Position numbers and translations under genes: made by a program. DNA of 64,000 bases, taken from the NCBI RefSeq assembly GCF_000368625.1, contig NZ_KB849576.1, positions 372,001-436,000 of the forward strand. The letters are read 5' to 3'. Under the pieces are notes generated by a model, which saw only the letters and a program-made list of their open reading frames with translations, searched no databases and had not been told where the DNA came from. Below are positions 49,304 to 57,414 of this stretch, one piece after another; the stretch's first letter is position 1; the number at the start of each line of letters is the position of its first letter. This stretch comes from Acinetobacter schindleri CIP 107287 (lineage in GTDB: Bacteria; Pseudomonadota; Gammaproteobacteria; Pseudomonadales; Moraxellaceae).

Positions 49304-50917
49304 ATGTCTTTTTATTCTCCACAAACGTCAGATATTCAAGGCGAACAGGTTGAGCTGAAGGCCTTTAATGCCGTTGATGTTCAAGTGAAATACCGCGATA
49401 CATCAGGCTCCAATTCAGCAACCCACACCGTGACGGCAAACAAGCTCAAATTGGATTTATCCTCCGGTTTTGATGAGCAGATTCTGACAGGTTCAGCCCG
49501 ATTCAAAGTGGGCGCTGACACCTTTCTGGATCGTACTGGTTTGCTATATCGCAATGTGAATCCAGCCAATAACAGCGGGATTCAGTCTGGTGTTATTCAG
49601 TATGGTACCGGGATTGTTGAAATTGATTCCTGGACACCGAATGCAGACAACACCATTGCATTGGAGTCTTTAACCACTACGACCGACCTGTTACCGGTCA
49701 ACAAGATCAGCTTTAGAACTCCAATCATGCCGATCCGGCCACAATCCTTAACTGTGGTTGTAGGTACCATTGAATTTGGTCAGCTCACATTAACCGCTGA
49801 TGAAAATGGGGTGATTGAAACCAGTCGGGCGCATGGTCAAGTGAATTGGGATAATGGTTTTGTCACCATTTACTTCTACACCAAAACCAAAATCACCGAA
49901 GCTAACCGGGCTGAGATTGAGACCAATGATTGGTATGATCCGCTGCTGGAATACCAAGAGGGAGCTGATGCTTATATCAATGTGCCAGTCTGGGTCGATG
50001 CTTCATCAGTACGTTATAACGCAGTGGCTTATACCTATATTCCATTGGATTCTGAAATTCTAGGTCTGTCTGCCACGCGTTTGCCGATCGATGGCCGGGT
50101 GCCGATATTCCGCGTTGGTGGGATTGGTATTGTCAGCTCAAGCAAGGCTCAGGAGCTGCCTAGTGCAATTGCGGGCACTACCTATGATTTAAACGATCAA
50201 CGCATTTCATGGGCAGAACTCGAAGATGCCAACGGAACGAAAGTAGCCTTCGATTTGTACACGGTTGATTATGATTATGGCCGTGTGACGCTCGGTGGTG
50301 ATTTTGTGCTGGGTAATCTGGTTGCACCACTGACAGTCAAATATCGTTATCAGGATATGGGTTTGATCCGTGATGTGCAGATTAATGGTCAGCTGACTTT
50401 CACCAAGCCTTTAACCCATAACTATGATGCAGTAGATACCATAGTTGGTTCTGCTTTGGTCATTGGTGATATGCAGGCACGCTACACACGAAAGTTTGTG
50501 CAAGGTTCGTGGAGTAATGCCTGGGCAGATGAGCCAAGCTCAAGCATTTTAGCAAACTACAACGATTCGCTATATCCGCTTCAAATCACTAACAAGGGTG
50601 CGATTCAGGAGCGATGGGCATTGATCTTTACTGGAGATCAATCTTTTCGATGTATTGGTGAGTATTCCGGCCAGATTGGCACAGGTACCACCAATGCAGA
50701 TTATGCGCCGATCAACCCGGTCACCGGTGTTCCATACTTCTCCATCAAGAAAGAAGGCTGGGGAGCAGGTTGGGCAAATGGTAATGTCCTACGTTTCAAT
50801 ACCGTGGCTGCCAATTTCCCGGTCTGGGTTATTCGAACCGTGAAGCAATCTGAACCAACTCTGATTTCAGATCATTTCCAGATCATGCTACGTGGTGACA
50901 TTGATCGCGTTGTTTAA
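49304..50917 (+). CDS. Tail protein related to the preceding gene
   Basis: 537 residues. It shows the same strand-turn motif (GVIQYGTGIVEID, GQVNWDNGFVTIY, YTVDYDYGRVTLG) as the 653-aa protein, suggesting homologous repeats in two consecutive tail proteins. No enzyme motif. Ends before a terminator. Confidence 0.6.
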   Translation: MSFYSPQTSDIQGEQVELKAFNAVDVQVKYRDTSGSNSATHTVTANKLKLDLSSGFDEQILTGSARFKVGADTFLDRTGLLYRNVNPANNSGIQSGVIQYGTGIVEIDSWTPNADNTIALESLTTTTDLLPVNKISFRTPIMPIRPQSLTVVVGTIEFGQLTLTADENGVIETSRAHGQVNWDNGFVTIYFYTKTKITEANRAEIETNDWYDPLLEYQEGADAYINVPVWVDASSVRYNAVAYTYIPLDSEILGLSATRLPIDGRVPIFRVGGIGIVSSSKAQELPSAIAGTTYDLNDQRISWAELEDANGTKVAFDLYTVDYDYGRVTLGGDFVLGNLVAPLTVKYRYQDMGLIRDVQINGQLTFTKPLTHNYDAVDTIVGSALVIGDMQARYTRKFVQGSWSNAWADEPSSSILANYNDSLYPLQITNKGAIQERWALIFTGDQSFRCIGEYSGQIGTGTTNADYAPINPVTGVPYFSIKKEGWGAGWANGNVLRFNTVAANFPVWVIRTVKQSEPTLISDHFQIMLRGDIDRVV

Positions 50918-50933
50918 AATTTAAATCAAATAT

Positions 50934-50950
50934 GGCCGCTTGATGCGGTC
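50934..50950 (+). terminator. Terminator inside the tail gene block
   Basis: GGCCGC / GCGGTC with one wobble, 5-base loop and six T. Confidence 0.7.
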
Positions 50951-50969
50951 TTTTTTATGAGTATTAAAA

Positions 50970-52244
50970 ATGGTCGCAAGTACAGATATCAAGTTTTATG
51001 TGCATACCAATAACAATGCGCCACAACTGCAAAATGCTTATGGCTCTATGATTAATGTGCTGGATGCCTGTTTAGTAAATGGTATTAATATTGGCACAGT
51101 ATCGTCCCTTACAACATCAGGTACCATAGTCACTGCATTATTCAGCTCTGCCCATAATTTGATGCAATATCAAGTGATTAAAATCACAGGTGCCAATCAA
51201 CCTGAATTTAATGGTGAGCATCGCGTTTTAACCATACCGAATGCGCAGAGTGTGACATTTGAGCTTGCCTCAGTACCAAGTGTGACAACTGCGACAGGTA
51301 CGATCGAAGCATCATTACCGCCTCTTGGGTGGGAAAAGCCATTTGGAAACACGGGAGGAAAAGCAGCTTATCGCTCTAAAAATTTACTTTTACCAAGTCG
51401 CCCATTTTTACGTGTCGTTGATGAGTTAGACCCAGCATACACAGCAACTTATGCGAAGTATGCAAAAGTCGGTATTGTAGAAGACATGACTGATATTGAT
51501 ACGATGCTTGGTGTTCAAGCGCCTTTTGATGCAGTAAATCCTGATAAAAACTGGATAGGCACAGGCTCAAGCACAGCAGCGATTAATGGTTGGGCGAAAT
51601 GGTACTACGCTCACAGCAATACACCCAACAACTCATACAGTGACACAGGTGCACCAGCATCAGGTGCGCGAAAATACCTTATTGTTGGTAATAGGGATGT
51701 GTTTTATGTTATGCCATCCGTAACACCAACAGCGAATGCTTTGTGCTATGGGTTTGGCGCATTTAACAGCACACTTGGTGTTGATAATGCAGCTGTATTT
51801 TTGTCAGCTACGGTTAGCTCGGGAGCGGTTAGTAGTTTACCCTCAATGGGTTCTGTGACACCACTAACCGGATTTAGTACATCAAGATATCTTATTTTAC
51901 AGCGCCCACAATCAAATCAAAACTTTTATGCAACTGCGCTATGCACAACACTTCGTAACACCTACGGTGAGCATGATAGTGGTTATTTTAACTATATAAA
52001 CACAGCAGCAGCGCTAGGTTTCGCACCGCTTTTCCCTGTATTTTTACTAGAAACACAAATTAGCATGTCGGCAACTGCCCCAAATTTATTCCGTGGTGAT
52101 TTATCACTTTTGTATTGGCTTGCTCAATCAGCGCCATATTCAGATTTACAGGTTTACATGAATAGTGATGGGGTATTTATCGCCAAGAATGTCACAACCG
52201 GCAACCGACCTGGGCAGATTATCTTAAAAGTCGGAGAAGTTTAG
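50970..52244 (+). CDS. Tail-associated protein, possible adhesin
   Basis: 424 residues, rich in Thr/Ser/Ala/Asn, with beta-type sequence (TSGTIVTALFSSAHNLMQYQ) and a long globular middle (WAKWYYAHSNTPNNSYSDTG). It lies behind a terminator and a new ribosome site in the tail-tip region, so it is a candidate receptor-contact protein. That is inference; no motif identifies it. Confidence 0.55.
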   Translation: MVASTDIKFYVHTNNNAPQLQNAYGSMINVLDACLVNGINIGTVSSLTTSGTIVTALFSSAHNLMQYQVIKITGANQPEFNGEHRVLTIPNAQSVTFELASVPSVTTATGTIEASLPPLGWEKPFGNTGGKAAYRSKNLLLPSRPFLRVVDELDPAYTATYAKYAKVGIVEDMTDIDTMLGVQAPFDAVNPDKNWIGTGSSTAAINGWAKWYYAHSNTPNNSYSDTGAPASGARKYLIVGNRDVFYVMPSVTPTANALCYGFGAFNSTLGVDNAAVFLSATVSSGAVSSLPSMGSVTPLTGFSTSRYLILQRPQSNQNFYATALCTTLRNTYGEHDSGYFNYINTAAALGFAPLFPVFLLETQISMSATAPNLFRGDLSLLYWLAQSAPYSDLQVYMNSDGVFIAKNVTTGNRPGQIILKVGEV

Positions 52245-52522
52245 TGTTATTAAAAGTCAAACATCTTGTACCACAATACAATACTTGTGGAATGTACGGT
52301 TTTAAAGAGATTAATGGTGTGGTGTGCGTATTGGGTGCGCCATCTCGATGCCGTGTGTCATTGTATGAAAGAACAACCGGAAAAAAGGTTGGCGAGTGTA
52401 TAGCAGATAAAAATGGAAAATATGCATTCCGAGGCTTAACAGCAGCGAATCACTTTATTATTGCTCATCACCCGGAATCAACTTTTAACGCAGTCATTCA
52501 AGATAATGTGGTGCCAAAATGA
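52244..52522 (+). CDS. Small tail protein with carboxypeptidase-regulatory-like fold
   Basis: 92 residues from GTG 52244 (TAGTG overlap with the previous stop). VVCVLGAPSRCRVSLYERTT, then GKYAFRGLTAANHFIIAHHP matches the seven-strand CarboxypepD_reg/Cna-B-like pattern of small adhesion domains often appended to phage tail tips. Confidence 0.65.
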   Translation: MLLKVKHLVPQYNTCGMYGFKEINGVVCVLGAPSRCRVSLYERTTGKKVGECIADKNGKYAFRGLTAANHFIIAHHPESTFNAVIQDNVVPK

Positions 52523-52905
52523 GTAAAACATCAGTCAAAGCTCGGCTGGCTATGATTCAAGCCTTTTCAGAATTTATGGATAACGGTAGCCAAAGTGCTA
52601 CCGTTATTTTTTATGAGGGTACGCAGCCTGCCAGCCCAGCAGTTGCAGCAGATTCGAATAATGCTTTGGTGACACTGACTTTTCCTGAACCGTGTATCAA
52701 AGAAACCACCGCTACTTATGTAGAGTTTCATCCAACCGATACAGGTACTGTGATCAAGTCAGGCACAGCAACTTGGGCGCGGATCTACAATGGCGCAGGT
52801 GAAGTGGCTGCGGATCTCACTGTGGGTACAGATATTTCCCTTGCTAATACTAATCTAGCCCTTGGCGGCACATTGTCTGTTACTTCAATAAAACTCAGAC
52901 CTTAA
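52519..52905 (+). CDS. Hypothetical tail-region protein
   Basis: 128 residues, ATGA overlap with the previous gene. SQSATVIFYEGTQPASPAVA and TYVEFHPTDTGTVIKSGTAT indicate a compact beta structure. No family recognised; probably a tail tip component. Confidence 0.6.
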   Translation: MSKTSVKARLAMIQAFSEFMDNGSQSATVIFYEGTQPASPAVAADSNNALVTLTFPEPCIKETTATYVEFHPTDTGTVIKSGTATWARIYNGAGEVAADLTVGTDISLANTNLALGGTLSVTSIKLRP

Positions 52906-52922
52906 ATTAAAAGGGTGCTCAT

Positions 52923-55010
52923 GTGGATTTTAAGAATAAGCTCGGCACCGTTGATGCTCACAACCTAAACCTGAATTTTAAGCCTGATAATACTGACAGT
53001 CATAACATCATTCTGAATTTTGAGCATCTGGCCGATGGCTCAACCAATCTCAATTTTGGCGATGATGTTACAGCTGTAATCGATACAGTACTCGATGCTG
53101 AATTCTCATTTGAAGTCACCGCAGTTTATGCCGACAGTGGTGCCAATACTGCAGTCATCGACACAGTACTTGATATTGGATTTAGCTTTGATGTAGTTGC
53201 TGTATTTAATGAGAATACTGATGTCATTGGCCAGATCGATACTGTTTTAGATACGAGCTTTAGTTTTGAGGTCGAAGCAGTATTTAGTGAAAACTTATGC
53301 ATCATTGATACGGTTTTAGATACTGAGTTTCAATTTGAGGTTATGGCGGTATTTGATATCAATCATCTGGTCGGGGTGTCTTATGGTTTTGATATACGAT
53401 ATCAGAAGGCGATTGCAGCCTTAAGCACCACGGAAATACCGTGGGCCAAGCCAATATTAAGAGTCTCAAATGAGGCTCTTTTTTATGAGCAAGGCTTGGT
53501 GATTTCCAATCAGGCAGATATTCGGTACGAGCAGGCAGGGTCATTAACCCGGGCGATTAGATCCTTTTATGAGCAAGCCACTGGTTTGAGTTCTGATGCG
53601 TATGTGATTTGGGAGGAAGGTGATAAGCGCTTTATTCATCAGCGCTACCTGCATGAAGAAACGATCAAACTGCGCCATAACCGGGAAACTGTTTGGCAAG
53701 AAATGATCCGTCGGCGCAAAACCTTTACTTATTCTCATGAAGTGGCGCATGTCTTTGAAAAGCGTTTCTCGTTTGAATGGGATAAAAGTCTGGAGATTAT
53801 CACCAAGTCGAATTTGCCTTGGGATAAAGCCAAAGCGATTCATTATCGCAAGCATCCGGTTCTACCTTGGCCAAAGCCTGAGCTGCCTAAATACGAAGGC
53901 ACTGGTGATTTAAATTTCATCTGTCTATGTCATGACGTTGATTCGCACAATGTTGTTTTAAATTTTGGTGCAGATGACTGTATTCCAGCACTGCCGAAAC
54001 GAAACTGGTGGTATATCGTGAATACATTAACAGCCGAGCGACTGGATACTGGCGAGAAGATCAAAGTCATGGATGGCACCTACAGTACCAGTCGGGCGCA
54101 ATGGTGCTGGACTTACTCCATTACCGTGGCTCATACCGAGAAAGACAAGCTGCAACCAATCAATGGTCAGCCTGTGATCCTTAAAGTTATGATCAATGGA
54201 TTTGAGCATCATGTCTTGCTTGAAGATCCGGAGGAAACCCGACGTTTTGCCAGTGTTTTATACACTTATCCGGGTCGAAGTGTAACCGCTTTAAATTCTG
54301 ATAAATACGGGCCTTTACGCTCATTCATTCAGGACAATGAACGTACCTCTGTACAGTTGGTGCAGGCTGAACTGGATCGAGCTCAATCCAATACTACTTT
54401 GGACTGGAAACTGATTGATGAGCTGGGCTGGATCGTGCCTACTGAAAGCCTGAGTTATGCGGAACTTGCACCCATCGATGCAATCAAGCAGGTGGTTGAT
54501 GCAGGCGGTGGCTTTATCTATAGCCAGAAAGCCGGCAATACACTGACTATTTTACCCCGGTACCAGAAGGGTTATTGGGATGCGCTGACAGTGGATGATT
54601 ACGATATTTTGTTATCTGAAAGCCTGGTGATGCAGCAAAACATCAAGCAGAACGATGAATACATTGCAGACTTTAATGCCATCACCGTAGTGAATAGTCG
54701 AAGTGGTGAAAGTCTGAAGGTGCAGCAACGTGGCACTTCAGGGGATGTACCTTTAGAGGCAGTCACTGGGCCATTATTCAATATAGTGTCTGGTGCAAGT
54801 TATGGCAAAAATGAATTAGTTAGAGCCAATATTCAGGAGTTGCACACCTTTTCTGATATTCCTGTCAGTCAGGAAATTGGCGAGATGCTACCCGGTAAAA
54901 CGATTGCTTTTAATGGCCAGTGGTGGGGCGTGATTGATGGGGTGAGTGGAAGTTTTTCGCATGAGAAGGTCAATGAAACCATTATCGTGGAGCGTATCAG
55001 CCGTGACTAA
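52923..55010 (+). CDS. Large tail tip/hub-like protein with N-terminal tandem repeats
   Basis: 695 residues from GTG 52923 (AAGGGTG box). Residues ~50-145 hold four tandem copies of an IDTVLD-x-x-FxFxVxAVF unit, IDTVLD at 53, 79, 105 and 128 (periods 26, 26, 23). The LNF..DSHNxxLNF motif occurs at the N-terminus and again near residue 340. The C-terminal half (NWWYIVNTLTAERLDTGEKI, LQPINGQPVILKVMINGFEH) resembles baseplate/tail-hub proteins. Function by position: tip hub or host-contact protein. Confidence 0.6.
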   Translation: MDFKNKLGTVDAHNLNLNFKPDNTDSHNIILNFEHLADGSTNLNFGDDVTAVIDTVLDAEFSFEVTAVYADSGANTAVIDTVLDIGFSFDVVAVFNENTDVIGQIDTVLDTSFSFEVEAVFSENLCIIDTVLDTEFQFEVMAVFDINHLVGVSYGFDIRYQKAIAALSTTEIPWAKPILRVSNEALFYEQGLVISNQADIRYEQAGSLTRAIRSFYEQATGLSSDAYVIWEEGDKRFIHQRYLHEETIKLRHNRETVWQEMIRRRKTFTYSHEVAHVFEKRFSFEWDKSLEIITKSNLPWDKAKAIHYRKHPVLPWPKPELPKYEGTGDLNFICLCHDVDSHNVVLNFGADDCIPALPKRNWWYIVNTLTAERLDTGEKIKVMDGTYSTSRAQWCWTYSITVAHTEKDKLQPINGQPVILKVMINGFEHHVLLEDPEETRRFASVLYTYPGRSVTALNSDKYGPLRSFIQDNERTSVQLVQAELDRAQSNTTLDWKLIDELGWIVPTESLSYAELAPIDAIKQVVDAGGGFIYSQKAGNTLTILPRYQKGYWDALTVDDYDILLSESLVMQQNIKQNDEYIADFNAITVVNSRSGESLKVQQRGTSGDVPLEAVTGPLFNIVSGASYGKNELVRANIQELHTFSDIPVSQEIGEMLPGKTIAFNGQWWGVIDGVSGSFSHEKVNETIIVERISRD

Positions 55011-55236
55011 TCCTTTGTTTGAACTGCGCAAACTACTTAATCCGACCCATGCAGAATATATCGGCACTATCACGTCAGTGAAGCATCCAGAGTATCGGGT
55101 GCAGATCGATGGTGGATCTGGTCCAGTGCTCTGTACATCCGGCACTGCTTATAACTTAGGTGCCAGAGTATTCATCTCAAACCAGGTAATTTTAAGGCCA
55201 GCACCCACTGGCCAGCACTCAGAAATAGAAGTCTAA
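55003..55236 (+). CDS. Small tail-region protein
   Basis: 77 residues from GTG 55003 (8-bp overlap; GGAG upstream). LRKLLNPTHAEYIGTITSVK, then YRVQIDGGSGPVLCTSGTAY suggests an OB-fold-like baseplate element. An ATG at 54946 would overlap the hub gene by 65 bp and is less likely. Confidence 0.6.
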   Translation: MTNPLFELRKLLNPTHAEYIGTITSVKHPEYRVQIDGGSGPVLCTSGTAYNLGARVFISNQVILRPAPTGQHSEIEV

Positions 55237-55252
55237 ATTTAACCAAATAACG

Positions 55253-55268
55253 GCACCTTTTTAGGTGC
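55253..55268 (+). terminator. Terminator between tail and lysis genes
   Basis: GCACCT-TTTT-AGGTGC followed by TTTTTTTAT. Confidence 0.75.
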
Positions 55269-55316
55269 TTTTTTATTGCCAAAAAATAGGGGTATGTATG
55301 ACTAAAGGGGATGTAT

Positions 55317-55643
55317 ATGGACTTTCTTAGTCAAGTATTGGAAAGCATAAAGAACCATTCACACATCCTTTTTACAGGTGTGCTGGGTGCAACTTTTGGC
55401 TTTCTATTAAGTAAGGAGCCCACCCGGGATCGCTGGATAGGATTCTTTGCAGGCTTCATTTTATGTGTGGTCTTTGCTAAACCAGCAAGTTTATTTCTTG
55501 CTAGCGGTAACTACCCAGAACTATTTGGATTCATTCTGGGCGCTGCTGGTAAAAGTACAGCTGAAGCATTGCTGAGTTTGGCTCGATCAAGAGTTCTTGG
55601 TTTAGTCAAAAAGGAGAATGAAGATGCTGCTAATCATAAGTAA
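55317..55643 (+). CDS. Putative holin (first of two)
   Basis: 108 residues from ATG 55317 (AAAGGGG six bases upstream; ATG 55311 possible). Membrane segments at HILFTGVLGATFGFLLS and WIGFFAGFILCVVFAKPASL, then a hydrophobic FGFILGAAGKSTAEALLSLA and a Lys/Glu-rich tail. Topology and position before the endolysin indicate a holin. Confidence 0.7.
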   Translation: MDFLSQVLESIKNHSHILFTGVLGATFGFLLSKEPTRDRWIGFFAGFILCVVFAKPASLFLASGNYPELFGFILGAAGKSTAEALLSLARSRVLGLVKKENEDAANHK

Positions 55644-55920
55644 GACGGCATTGGTATTGTTTATATTTTCGTTTGCAATCATGGCATTTCATCCAAAAAT
55701 CCAGCTCCCAAAACACATCGATTTTCTATTGGTGTTGTCGATCCTTTTTGGAGCCGCACTTTTTGTTAAAGATGAGTATTCGCCAAGTCCGGCCGGAACC
55801 CTTTTTTACACTACAGTAAGTATTTTATTCGCACTATTTACCCGACAACTCTATATTTGGGGTAAGGGTGGTGCACGTCCTAAATTTTTTAATACGGATA
55901 AAGATGGTGACAACCCATGA
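55624..55920 (+). CDS. Second small membrane protein of the lysis cassette (holin/antiholin-like)
   Basis: 98 residues from ATG 55624 (AGGAG eight bases upstream; ATG 55618 is too close to the box). Three membrane spans (LLIISKTALVLFIFSFAIMA, IDFLLVLSILFGAALF, FYTTVSILFALFTRQLYIW) and a polar tail. Overlaps both neighbours. Probably a holin of another class or an antiholin. Confidence 0.7.
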   Translation: MLLIISKTALVLFIFSFAIMAFHPKIQLPKHIDFLLVLSILFGAALFVKDEYSPSPAGTLFYTTVSILFALFTRQLYIWGKGGARPKFFNTDKDGDNP

Positions 55921-56492
55921 AACATATTTTTGATTTCTTGCGAAAGATTAGCGGCGGCAAACTCACCCAGAAACAGGTTGATGCTGCTGACAAACTGATT
56001 GCAACTGCTTACGATGATGTCACCAGTATGCTGGGTATCGCTACGGATGAAATGAGCATCAGCCCAAGTGGTATTGATCTGATCCGTAATTTTGAAAGCC
56101 TACGGCTCAATGCCTACGATGATGGCGTGGGGGTATGGACCATTGGTTATGGCACCACAAAATACCTAAATGGTATTCGTGTCAAAAAAGGGGATACCTG
56201 CACACTGGAACAAGCCAAAAGCTACATGCAACATGACTTGAAAAAATTCGAGCAAACCGTCAATAGCGCAGTCAATGTTCCGATCAATCAGAATCAGTTT
56301 GATGCCTTGGTTTCATTGGCCTATAACATTGGACCTACCGCATTTGAAGAATCCACTTTGGTCAAAAGGCTGAATGAGAAAAATTATAAGGCGGCAGCTG
56401 ATCAATTTGGCTTATGGGTAAATGCTCGTGGCAAACGCCTGCAAGGTCTGGTGAATCGCAGGAAAATTGAAATGGAGTTATTTTTAAAATGA
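55917..56492 (+). CDS. Endolysin, GH24 lysozyme (muramidase)
   Basis: 191 residues. The T4-lysozyme-type catalytic triad Glu60 (RNFESLRL), Asp68/69 (AYDDG) and Thr80 (IGYGTT) is complete. NQNQFDALVSLAYNIG is the conserved helix. There is no N-terminal signal-anchor, so release would depend on the upstream holins. It cleaves peptidoglycan at lysis. Confidence 0.93.
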   Translation: MKHIFDFLRKISGGKLTQKQVDAADKLIATAYDDVTSMLGIATDEMSISPSGIDLIRNFESLRLNAYDDGVGVWTIGYGTTKYLNGIRVKKGDTCTLEQAKSYMQHDLKKFEQTVNSAVNVPINQNQFDALVSLAYNIGPTAFEESTLVKRLNEKNYKAAADQFGLWVNARGKRLQGLVNRRKIEMELFLK

Positions 56493-56863
56493 CTCTAAAT
56501 CTATTATGGAAATATAAACACTGGATCGCAATTGCGGTCTTTTTCTTTTTATGGCTAGGGCAAGTTGCTTACACCAATCACTTAAGCGGAAAGCTGCGCA
56601 AGGCTGGTGAGCAGTGCACGATAAAAATTCAGAAAATAGAGCAAAACCATCTCAAAGCTCTAACCCATAAACAAAATCAAATTAACCAGATGAGTGCGGA
56701 TTATGAAGCAGCAAAATCAGAGCAGCACGTGCAAGTCGAAACAGTTACGCGTGAAGTGCAAAAGATCATTGATCGTCCTGTGTATCTCAACCATTGCTTT
56801 GATGATGATGGCCTGCAGCAACTCAACTCACTTATCACCAGTGGTGCCAGTAAACCTCCTTGA
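56489..56863 (+). CDS. Rz-like inner-membrane spanin
   Basis: 124 residues, ATGA overlap with the endolysin. One N-terminal membrane anchor (HWIAIAVFFFLWLGQVAY) and a long periplasmic coiled coil (IKIQKIEQNHLKALTHKQNQ), the i-spanin layout. It pairs with the Rz1-like lipoprotein encoded in another frame of its 3' end. Confidence 0.8.
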   Translation: MTLNLLWKYKHWIAIAVFFFLWLGQVAYTNHLSGKLRKAGEQCTIKIQKIEQNHLKALTHKQNQINQMSADYEAAKSEQHVQVETVTREVQKIIDRPVYLNHCFDDDGLQQLNSLITSGASKPP

Positions 56864-56993
56864 GTCTTGCCCTGATTTGCAAAAACTGGAATCAGGGCAG
56901 GGTAAGGTTGTTTTGGTCTGGTCTATTGATACAGTAGCTAAATATAGCGACTGCAAAGCGCGTCATGCTGCTATTGTGAAAGTTCTTAAATAA
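56751..56993 (+). CDS. Rz1-like outer-membrane spanin lipoprotein (overlapping gene)
   Basis: 80 residues from GTG 56751 in the +1 frame inside Rz. MKCKRSLIVLCISTIALMMM then AC gives a signal with lipid-attachment Cys22. The mature part is longer than lambda Rz1 and ends LVWSIDTVAKYSDCKARHAA. GTG is preferred because it gives the n-region a normal length; an upstream ATG would add a long polar lead. Confidence 0.7.
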   Translation: MKCKRSLIVLCISTIALMMMACSNSTHLSPVVPVNLLESCPDLQKLESGQGKVVLVWSIDTVAKYSDCKARHAAIVKVLK

Positions 56994-57040
56994 GACTGAA
57001 TAACTCACTAGAGAACAATATTCTAATAAAATAGATAAAT

Positions 57041-57056
57041 GCCCTCAAATGAGGGC
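57041..57056 (+). terminator. Terminator of the late operon
   Basis: GCCCTC-AAAT-GAGGGC followed by TTTGTTTTTT. Confidence 0.85.
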
Positions 57057-57084
57057 TTTGTTTTTTACTTTAATAAATAATTCC

Positions 57085-57300
57085 TCAATAATAAAAATAA
57101 GGGTCTTGATTATTTCTAGCCACTTTATTGCACTCTTTACACCTAATACTCTCTATAGAATAGAGTCCACGAGTTTGCTTACCTTCGGCAGCAGCAATAA
57201 GATAAAAGTGCTGAGTATCATTAAAACTATAGTCATCCCATGCTCCACAAACAGAACACTTAATAATTTTTCTATCGCAGTAAATGTGCGGCTTTTCCAT
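57085..57300 (-). CDS. Small zinc-ribbon protein, 71 aa
   Basis: Two CxxC pairs (KIIKCSVCGAWDDYS and SIRCKECNKVARNN) around a polar centre. Minus strand between lysis genes and int, so it is a lysogen-side small gene. Role unknown. The plus-strand frame over it is a shadow. Confidence 0.7.
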   Translation of the reverse strand: MEKPHIYCDRKIIKCSVCGAWDDYSFNDTQHFYLIAAAEGKQTRGLYSIESIRCKECNKVARNNQDPYFYY

Positions 57301-57414
57301 TATATTTCCTCATTATTAAAAAATTTCTAAATTCTTCTATAAATATAAAGCTCACAGTTAAGGGTATCGACTTTAACTTAGTCGGAATTTTGATATAAAA
57401 ACCTTAACTTCAAT

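Noticed and set aside
57049..57330. 93-codon plus-strand ORF
   Set aside because: Antisense to the zinc-ribbon gene whose CxxC motifs support the minus strand; the plus frame overlaps the late terminator.
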